Source: Streptococcus sanguinis SK1 = NCTC 7863 (lineage in GTDB: Bacteria > Bacillota > Bacilli > Lactobacillales > Streptococcaceae). From it: DNA of 64,000 nt. The stretch lies in NCBI RefSeq assembly GCF_000194945.1, contig NZ_GL878511.1, forward strand, positions 124,001-188,000, read 5' to 3'. Position 1 is the stretch's first letter, and each line of letters opens with the position of its first letter. The notes beneath the pieces were generated by a model. That model did not search any database and was not told the origin of the DNA. It was given only the letters and a program-made list of their open reading frames with translations. Positions 56,281-64,000 of the stretch are shown piece after piece. A program made the translations under genes and the position numbers.

Positions 56281-56952
56281 TTATTCTAGATCTCGGTCCC
56301 TACCTTCTGAGCCATAGACTCTGTGATAGGCTTTGATATAAAAAGATATGGGTTTATCTGATTCGTTTTGGACAGTGATATCTTGATCACTGTCGCTTAC
56401 ACTAAAAACAAACGCTCTATTTTGGGTAAAGTTGACATCAATGCTATAGTTTTCGTTAAACTCAACACCTAAATCGGATAAAGCCTGTTCGTTTGGGATT
56501 GTTATCCCCCCATCCTTTTCATTATAGTAGTGAACAGACTTTTTTTCTGCATCATAGATATACTCATTTTCATCTATCTGCTCTCTCAAATAAGAATCGT
56601 ATATTCTAATTTTCCCATCTGTTTTATCTTTAAATTTTAAAACACTGACTCCTGAACCCTTTATTAGGTCAAGATAAGGCTTTTTAATCTTTACATAAAC
56701 AGCTTCACCTGGCTTTAATTTTACTAATTGGTAAGAGCCACCATGATCTTCTCCGCCAAAATAAACCAGATTCCAAATCAAGGTTCCCAAAAAGAGTAGA
56801 CTAATCACTTTCCCATAAATGCTTTTGTAGAAAGGTTTCTTTATACAGATATAAACTATCCATGAAACAATAAAAACAACAAAGATAAATAAGAGTGGTA
56901 AAAAGTGAATTAAAAAGTCTATTAAAAGAAAAAGTTGTTCAAAAAAATTCAT
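56281..56952 (-). CDS. Hypothetical membrane protein
   Basis: The start at 56952 (AGAAAGGCG before ATG) gives 223 residues. Two helices lie at about residues 6-33 and 45-62, followed by an extracytoplasmic domain of about 160 residues with Asp/Glu/Tyr-rich beta-like sequence. No family recognised. A/T-rich codons set it apart from its neighbours. Possibly cotranscribed with the small membrane ORF upstream. Confidence 0.7.
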   Translation of the reverse strand: MNFFEQLFLLIDFLIHFLPLLFIFVVFIVSWIVYICIKKPFYKSIYGKVISLLFLGTLIWNLVYFGGEDHGGSYQLVKLKPGEAVYVKIKKPYLDLIKGSGVSVLKFKDKTDGKIRIYDSYLREQIDENEYIYDAEKKSVHYYNEKDGGITIPNEQALSDLGVEFNENYSIDVNFTQNRAFVFSVSDSDQDITVQNESDKPISFYIKAYHRVYGSEGRDRDLE

Positions 56953-57032
56953 ATTTCGCCTTTCTTTAATTCTCAACCAATATTTAGTTTCAACGAACAA
57001 GGATAAAGCTAGTTCCTATCATCCAATCATTT

Positions 57033-57293
57033 CTATACTAGCAAGTTCAGCAGGAGATTGAAGAGTCCTAACCAAAAGATAGCTAGCAACAAATTGCGCC
57101 CCTGCTTTTCTTTGAAGAAATTTCTCTGCAAAAACAGGCAGAAAATCATCAAAACCAGGGAGCACACTAGCAACAAAAACAAGATAAACATAGGTATAAG
57201 ATACAAAAGTAGCCACAAACCAAAATGCATTTCATTTTCTTTCCAATCAAATAAGTCAAAATAATAGACAAGCTCGAAAACGGTCAGTTCCAT
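57033..57293 (-). CDS. Small membrane protein, unknown
   Basis: This 86-codon frame has two helices (about residues 25-53 and 66-85). The first ATG has no good ribosome binding site; a Met at 57230 has GGAAAG 8 bases before it and would give 65 residues (MHFGLWLLLY). It lies 80 bases upstream of the 56281-56952 gene on the same strand and has similar A/T-rich codon use. Weakly supported as a gene. Confidence 0.45.
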   Translation of the reverse strand: MELTVFELVYYFDLFDWKENEMHFGLWLLLYLIPMFILFLLLVCSLVLMIFCLFLQRNFFKEKQGRNLLLAIFWLGLFNLLLNLLV

Positions 57294-57351
57294 TCATTAA
57301 CAGTTCTATAATCCTTTTTAATTATAACAAAATCTTAAATTTCAAAACAGC

Positions 57352-57379
57352 AAAAACCAGATTGGTAAATCCAATCTGG
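57352..57379 (-). terminator. Terminator of the CapA-like gene
   Basis: Reverse strand: CCAGATTGG pairs perfectly with CCAATCTGG around ATTTA, followed by TTTTT. Confidence 0.9.
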
Positions 57380-57400
57380 CTAAAATCATATTCAAGCAAT

Positions 57401-58783
57401 TTATTGCCCCGGCCAATTCAGTCCAACATGAGAATTCATTTCCTGATAGGCGGTATCAATCCGTGCTCTGGTTTCTTGATCCAGTTTGTCTCGATACTTG
57501 CCACCTTCGACAAAGTCGTCCAAAATCCAGGTCTGGTAAGTGTATAAAGGTAGACCGTCTGCCGAAGTAGTGCCTTTTTCCACTCGGCTGACCCAGCTCG
57601 GATGAGCCTGGGCACTTTTTATCTGTGTGCCCTTTGTTGTCTTTTCAATGGTAACATCCATCAGCACTCCGCGCTCGGTCCAATGAGCATTTTCAATCTC
57701 CTCCATGGTTTCGATGCGCTGATTGGAAATGAAATTCCCCATAGAATACATAATCAGCTTCTTCTGACCATCTTTCTCTACAATCTCCGCCGGCTGAACC
57801 ACATGCGGATGCCCTCCAAAGACGATATCTGCTCCCCAGTCAACCATTTTATGGTAGAGGGTCATCTGCTCTTCTGTCGGCTCCAGCTGGTACTCTACCC
57901 CCATCTGAGGCATGACGACTGTAATGTCCGCTTCCTTTTCTGCCCGCTCAATCTCGGCTCGCATCTTTTCTTCATCCAGATCGGACAGACGATTGTCATA
58001 GTCTTCCTGACTGAGCAGCCCTTCCATGCCATTATAACCATAGGAGTAAGCCAGCAGTGCAATCTTAATGCCTTTGACTTCCTTTATCAAGAGCGGTGCC
58101 TGACTGCGGCTTTCATGCGGATAAACACCAATGGGAGTGATTCCCTCTTTTTCAAAAGCCTGAGCTGTAGTGAAAACTCCCTCCAAGCCAGAGTCTAAAA
58201 TATGGTTATGGGCCAGGTCCATCACCTGATAGCCAGCATCCTTGATTGCTGGAACTACGGCTTCTGGAGCATTAAAAAGCGGATAGCCATTCAAGGGATA
58301 GTCTGGCCGAATCGTGCCCTCAAAGTCCCCTAAGACCAAATCTCCCTGCCGAAGCCATTCCTTAGCATATTGGAAATTCTCAGAAAAATCATAAGTTCCA
58401 TCTTCTTTCTGAGCACTCAGATAAAGGCCATCGTGATAAAGCAAATCCCCAGTCGCCATGATACGAACCGTCTGATTCTGAGAGGAATCTGACTGCTGCT
58501 CTTTCTTACTAGGAGACAGAAAGGTAAAATCCTGCACATGCTCTGACAGCAGAATTAAGCCAGCTGACAGCCCTACTACGGTCAAAAGCACTCCGACAAA
58601 CTGGCGATTGCTAAGCTGTTTTTTAAAGATTTTGGGACGAGGAAGCGGCAACTTCTTAATCCAATCCCGCCAAGCTTGATAGGCATCTGTCAGAAGAGTA
58701 TGCTCCGCAGCAAAAGCAGATATCTTCTTCCAAAGTTCCTGAAAAAAAGTCTGAATCTTCTCCCAAAGAAATTTTTTATCCAT
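57401..58783 (-). CDS. CapA-family calcineurin-like phosphoesterase, membrane-anchored
   Basis: This 460-residue protein has a cytoplasmic N-terminus of about 60 residues, one helix (about residues 62-80) and an external CapA (PGA_cap) domain. The metal-site motifs are MATGDLLYHD, GDFEGTI, DLAHNHILD and FGGHPHVVQP. CapA proteins are linked to poly-gamma-glutamate capsules in Bacillus, but no PGA genes are seen here, so the streptococcal substrate is unknown. GCGGAGAG precedes ATG at 58783. Confidence 0.9.
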   Translation of the reverse strand: MDKKFLWEKIQTFFQELWKKISAFAAEHTLLTDAYQAWRDWIKKLPLPRPKIFKKQLSNRQFVGVLLTVVGLSAGLILLSEHVQDFTFLSPSKKEQQSDSSQNQTVRIMATGDLLYHDGLYLSAQKEDGTYDFSENFQYAKEWLRQGDLVLGDFEGTIRPDYPLNGYPLFNAPEAVVPAIKDAGYQVMDLAHNHILDSGLEGVFTTAQAFEKEGITPIGVYPHESRSQAPLLIKEVKGIKIALLAYSYGYNGMEGLLSQEDYDNRLSDLDEEKMRAEIERAEKEADITVVMPQMGVEYQLEPTEEQMTLYHKMVDWGADIVFGGHPHVVQPAEIVEKDGQKKLIMYSMGNFISNQRIETMEEIENAHWTERGVLMDVTIEKTTKGTQIKSAQAHPSWVSRVEKGTTSADGLPLYTYQTWILDDFVEGGKYRDKLDQETRARIDTAYQEMNSHVGLNWPGQ

Positions 58784-58870
58784 CACATCTCTCCGCTTTT
58801 TCTTACTTGATAATAGTGCATCAACATTTACTATATTGTACTATTTTTACCGCCAAAAGGAAAGCAAAGC

Positions 58871-58938
58871 AAAAAGCAGGAACGGGGAGAAGCATGCTAC
58901 AATCTTCAAATTGCGGCAATCTCTCCCATTCTCCTGCT
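58871..58938 (-). terminator. Terminator of the beta-glucoside PTS gene
   Basis: Reverse strand: AGCAGG..GGGAGA pairs with TCTCCC..CCTGCT, followed by TTTTGC. The loop is long. Confidence 0.7.
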
Positions 58939-58945
58939 TCATTTT

Positions 58946-60898
<1,953 letters not shown>

Positions 60899-60940
60899 TT
60901 AGGTTGGCAGTTTGTTCCTATTTCCGGAAAATAGGGCACG

Positions 60941-61032
60941 AAAAAAACCTAAACACACACCAAATAGAAAGCAAGAAAGTGCTTTATATCTCGTATTTGT
61001 TTAGGTTTTGCCTGCTTGACCAGTAACAATCC
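60941..61032 (-). promoter_or_regulatory. RAT antiterminator element and overlapping terminator
   Basis: Reverse strand: the 30-base RAT (61003-61032) starts GGATTGTTACTG and ends GCAGGCAAAACCT, matching BglG/LicT targets. Its 3' end (AAACCTAAACA) is also the left arm of a terminator whose right arm TGTTTAGGTTTTTTT is at 60941-60955. Protein-bound RAT prevents the terminator. Confidence 0.93.
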
Positions 61033-61040
61033 ATAAGTTT

Positions 61041-61078
61041 ATTATACCAGAAGCTAGAGAAATTGCAAGCGTTTTCTT
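61041..61078 (-). promoter_or_regulatory. bglP promoter with cre-like site
   Basis: Reverse strand: TTGCAA (61063-61068), 16-base gap, TATAAT (61041-61046) with extended -10 TGG. The sequence AAGAAAACGCTTGCA (61064-61078) fits the CcpA cre consensus but for one base and covers the -35. Confidence 0.8.
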
Positions 61079-61098
61079 GACGATTTGTCGAATTTTAT

Positions 61099-61138
61099 AA
61101 AAACAAATGGAAGCTAGGCTAATTTCTCGCTTCCATTT
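61099..61138 (-). terminator. Terminator of the deaminase gene
   Basis: Reverse strand: AAATGGAAGC pairs perfectly with GCTTCCATTT, followed by GTTTTT. Confidence 0.88.
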
Positions 61139-61151
61139 TGATCTTTTACAC

Positions 61152-62423
61152 TTACACAAAACTCCCTACATCAACGGTGAGCACTTGGCTGTCTCGGACA
61201 ACCTGCTGCCCTGCAATGTAGACATCCTGAACATCGCTGCCCTTGACTGCGTACACTAGGTGCGACAGCATATTTTCCAAAGGATAGAGATGAAGTCGTC
61301 CCTTAGGCTGAATGACAATGAAATCGGCTTGCTTGCCCGCTTCCAGACTGCCGATTTTCTTCTCTAAGCCCAGAGCTTTGGCTCCTTCAATGGTCAAAGC
61401 TTTCAAGGCCTGCTCAATCGTAAACTGGGTCGCATCGCCTGCCCGCATCTTCTGAAGGAGGGCAGCTGTCCGACCTTCTTCAAACATATCCAGATTATTA
61501 TTGGAAGCAACAGAGTCCGTCGCTAAGCCAACAGTCACCCCAGCGGCTAATAAGTCGGTCACCGGAGCTACACCGGAAGCCAGCTTGAGGTTGCTGATAG
61601 GATTGTGGGCGATGCTGACTGGAGAAGCCGCCAAATCCGCAATCTCTGACGGATTTAGCTCAACCCCATGAGCAAAAATACCTGACTGCTCCAAGTAGCC
61701 CAAGTCTTTTAAGAAGGCTAGAGGCCGTTTGCCATAGCGCTCCAGAATGATTTTATTTTCTTCCTGGGTCTCAGCTACATGGATATGAAGCTTCAAGTCT
61801 AGCTCACGCGCTAACTCAAGACTTCCCTTGAGCAAAGCTTCGTCACAGGCATAAGGCGAATGAGGCGCCACCATGACCTGAAAATCTTCATCATTATAGG
61901 AGAGAATTTTCTCAATAATGGCACGAGTACGTGCCAGAGCCTCTTCTGCTGTTTCCGCCTCTGAGCTAAAGAGTGTTGGTGAGAAATAGCAACGCATACC
62001 AGACTGCCGCACAGTCTGATAAATCCGGTCAATCTCTACTCCCTGAGGATTATACATGTCGTTAAAAGTCGTTGTGCCTGACAGCATCATTTCAGCTAGA
62101 GCCAGCTGGACAGCCTCGGTCGTTAGATCCGCTGTGAACTGACTTTCTGCCGGCCAGATATAGTCCTCTAGCCATTCATGCAGATTACTGTCATCACGAA
62201 TCCCGCGCAGCAAGGTCATGGCCGAGTGAGTATGGCAGTTGACCAGCCCTGGCATGATCCAAGCCCCTTCATAATCCACTGTTTCACTGCATTTCCCTGG
62301 CCAGCTTTCTTCATAGGGACCGCAGTAGACAATGCGGTCATCTTCCACGACCAGCAGCCCTTCTCGGTAAACATGAAATACGCTGTCACAGGTCACCAGA
62401 TTGACATTTGTATAAGCTTTCAT
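61152..62423 (-). CDS. mtaD: Amidohydrolase, probable 5-methylthioadenosine/S-adenosylhomocysteine deaminase
   Basis: This 423-residue cytoplasmic TRZ/ATZ-family enzyme has the metal site HTH (H64, H66 in VNCHTHSAM), HIHVAET, an additional His in FAHGVEL, and the Asp in LATDSVASNN. It would deaminate MTA or SAH to the inosyl forms, linked to methionine salvage; the nearby methionine transporter agrees. Related enzymes act on other purines or guanine, so the substrate is a family guess. The start at 62423 has GAGG about 9 bases upstream. Confidence 0.82.
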   Translation of the reverse strand: MKAYTNVNLVTCDSVFHVYREGLLVVEDDRIVYCGPYEESWPGKCSETVDYEGAWIMPGLVNCHTHSAMTLLRGIRDDSNLHEWLEDYIWPAESQFTADLTTEAVQLALAEMMLSGTTTFNDMYNPQGVEIDRIYQTVRQSGMRCYFSPTLFSSEAETAEEALARTRAIIEKILSYNDEDFQVMVAPHSPYACDEALLKGSLELARELDLKLHIHVAETQEENKIILERYGKRPLAFLKDLGYLEQSGIFAHGVELNPSEIADLAASPVSIAHNPISNLKLASGVAPVTDLLAAGVTVGLATDSVASNNNLDMFEEGRTAALLQKMRAGDATQFTIEQALKALTIEGAKALGLEKKIGSLEAGKQADFIVIQPKGRLHLYPLENMLSHLVYAVKGSDVQDVYIAGQQVVRDSQVLTVDVGSFV

Positions 62424-62523
62424 CCGCCATATCCTCACTTTCCCAATACTTGGCTTCAAGAGATTTTAGCTATTATAACAAGCCTAATCTAATTGTGCAA
62501 GTCTTTTTATAAAATTATGGCAT

Positions 62524-62550
62524 AAAAAAGAGCCCCAGCTAAGGCCCTAG
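62524..62550 (-). terminator. Terminator of the methionine transporter operon
   Basis: Reverse strand: CTAGGGCC region pairs with GGGGCTCT (one G-T pair), followed by TTTTTT. Confidence 0.75.
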
Positions 62551-62560
62551 TTGTCAATCA

Positions 62561-63253
62561 TTATCTATGACTAATCTTCCGTGTCAGGAAATCCCCAACA
62601 AACTGAATAAAGAAGATGAGCAGCAAAATAAGAATAGTCGCAAGAATGGTCACATCATGGTTGAAACGCTGATAACCATAAGTCAGGGCAACATTTCCCA
62701 GTCCACCAGCTCCAATCGCTCCGGCCATAGCGGTCTCACCAACCAGAGAGATCAGCGTAACAGTCGTCACCCGAATCAAGTCCGGCAGACCTTCCCGCAG
62801 GTAAACACCGACAATGTCCCAGAAGGTTGCTCCACTAGCCTGCGCCGCTTCAATGACTCCTCGGTCTAGCTCGGATAAGACCACCTGAACCTGACGGGCA
62901 AAGAAAGGAAAAACAGCCAGCGAAAGAGGCACCAAGGCCGCAGTCGGTCCAATCCCAGTTCCCACAATAATACGAGTAAAAGGATTGATGAGGGCTAGGA
63001 GAATGATGAAAGGAATCGCCCGGAAGATAGAGGTAACCTTGTCCAAGACGAAAAAGACAAGTCTATTTTCCAAAATACCTCTCGGCCCTGTCAAGACGAG
63101 CAAGAGACCAGCGATAAAGCCTAGAATCCCTCCGATAAAGAAAGGAATGATGGTCATATACAGGGTCAGGTAAATAGCTGTTCCCCAGCCAGCCTGCCCA
63201 GACCAGCCCATTCTATAAACATTGGGCATAAATTGTTGAATCAGCTGTAGCAT
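62561..63253 (-). CDS. metI: Methionine ABC transporter permease
   Basis: This 230-residue MetI-type permease has five helices and the EAA loop GVIEAAQASGATFWDIV. It starts at the stop of metN (TAATG), so translation is coupled. It forms the channel of the MetNIQ importer for L- and D-methionine. The binding protein gene is not in the window; it normally lies upstream of metN. Confidence 0.93.
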   Translation of the reverse strand: MLQLIQQFMPNVYRMGWSGQAGWGTAIYLTLYMTIIPFFIGGILGFIAGLLLVLTGPRGILENRLVFFVLDKVTSIFRAIPFIILLALINPFTRIIVGTGIGPTAALVPLSLAVFPFFARQVQVVLSELDRGVIEAAQASGATFWDIVGVYLREGLPDLIRVTTVTLISLVGETAMAGAIGAGGLGNVALTYGYQRFNHDVTILATILILLLIFFIQFVGDFLTRKISHR

Positions 63254-64000
63254 TAGTTACTCCCTTCTTTCAGAACATGCAGCTCTACTCCTGCTTCGCG
63301 CAGACTTTCCTGCACCGCCGCCAGTTGCTTGGTCTCTCCAGATAAGATAACGACCATTTCTCCGACTGGTACATGGTCTAAAATCTCAATATTGGCGTGA
63401 AGAATATTGGCCGATATTTGATACTGCTTGTAAATGTCGTTTATAATGGCTGTGTCCGTTACCACACCTGAGTATTTCAGGTGGGCCAGAATGGAATTTT
63501 CCGGCAGGTTTTGCACAATCTTTTGCTGGTTGATTTTGATCATAGCCTCATTGATACCCGTTGCGGTCGTAATGAAGTCTTGAGTCAGCTCATTATTGGG
63601 ATTAGAGAAAATATCCAGAACTGAGCCTTCCTCAATCAGCCGACCGTTCTGCATAACTGCTACCCGGTTAGCAATGTCCTTGACAATCTGCATTTCGTGG
63701 GTAATGAGGACAATAGTCAGACCCAATTTTTGATTCAAATCCTGCAATAGAGCCAAAATCTACTTGGTGGTCTTAGGATCCAGAGCGGATGTGGACTCGT
63801 CCGAGATTAGGATTTTGGGATCATTGGCCAAGGCCCGCGCAATAGCCACCCGCTGCTTCTGACCGCCAGACAGCTGGGCAGGATAATTGTCCGCCCGATC
63901 TGCTAAGCCTACCAAGTCTAAAAGCGTATGAACTTTCTTCTCTTTTTCAGCAGCTGATAAAGGTGAATGCTTAAGCGCAAAAGCAACATTTTCCTTGGCT
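63253..64000 (-). pseudogene. metN: Methionine ABC transporter ATPase with internal stop (5' end outside window)
   Basis: The frame read from the window edge carries the signature QLSGGQKQR and Walker [14 protein letters not shown]. It then stops at TAG (63760-63762) after DPKTTK, where relatives have Gln (CAG). It continues in the same frame with ILALLQDLNQKLGL, the His-switch VLITHEMQIV and the C-terminal NIL regulatory domain. The rest is undamaged, so this is a single C-to-T change. A truncated ATPase would lack the His switch. Read-through, a real null allele or a sequencing error are all possible. Confidence 0.85.

Noticed and set aside
57019..57216. Second small membrane frame overlapping 57033-57293
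   Set aside because: Same DNA in another frame; it runs without a ribosome binding site and has less consistent hydrophobic segments.
57401..58783. CapA-like gene as evidence of a poly-gamma-glutamate capsule locus
   Set aside because: No CapB, CapC or other PGA genes are next to it; single CapA-like proteins are common in streptococci.

Overview
The window is chromosomal DNA of a low-GC Gram-positive, almost certainly an oral Streptococcus of the mitis/sanguinis-gordonii type. The support is spxB (hydrogen-peroxide-forming pyruvate oxidase), the copY-cupA-copA copper operon with cop boxes, a fused pabB-pabC gene, metE/metF under a streptococcal MET-box, busR-busAA-busAB, and streptococcal-style AAGGAGG ribosome binding sites and bidirectional terminators. 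No rRNA, tRNA, IS element, phage or CRISPR array was seen. Genus-level placement is firm; the species is an inference.

Layout. 0-5 kb: two small membrane-anchored unknowns, a three-gene surface-glycan operon (GT2-GtrA glycosyltransferase, phosphodiester glycosidase, membrane protein) and a Jag-N-domain membrane protein. 5-10 kb: histidine phosphatase, a frameshifted Cof-type HAD phosphatase, alpha-galactosidase (aga) and its AraC-type regulator. 10-18.4 kb: metE and metF, unknown membrane proteins, a PerM/AI-2E-family protein, pabBC and an alpha/beta hydrolase. 18.4-35 kb: a large accessory island (see below). 35-42 kb: a 6-phospho-beta-glucosidase with an internal deletion, a polar amino-acid ABC transporter, a VOC protein and spxB. 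42-46 kb: copper operon. 46-51 kb: SGNH hydrolase, Cof phosphatase, and the osmolyte uptake system BusR-BusAA-BusAB. 51-61 kb: transglutaminase-like lipoprotein, an intact 6-phospho-beta-glucosidase facing a broken AraC regulator, a CapA-type phosphoesterase and a beta-glucoside PTS EIIBCA with a full RAT/terminator switch. 61-64 kb: MTA/SAH deaminase and the end of a methionine ABC transporter, metN (with an internal stop) and metI.

The most interesting part is 18.4-34 kb. Three ABC ATPase-permease modules, a two-component system, two CPBP proteases, an XRE-type membrane regulator, two class-C beta-lactamase-like exported proteins and an HXXEE membrane protein lie together. Four transcription units in it start with the same promoter design: three 11-bp direct repeats (consensus AGAAATATTTG) followed, exactly 12 bp later, by a -10 box, with no normal -35. 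This is the layout expected of an OmpR-type response-regulator operon family. The only OmpR-type regulator in the window is encoded here, divergently from the fourth box. I infer a self-contained envelope-stress or antimicrobial-peptide response regulon built by module duplication. The fourth unit opens with a 19-codon micro-ORF and gene debris.

Four genes look inactivated or altered: the HAD phosphatase (1-base deletion), the first bgl (in-frame loss of about 46 codons), the AraC regulator by the second bgl (deletion plus frameshift), and metN (stop in place of a probable CAG). These could be strain-level decay or assembly errors.
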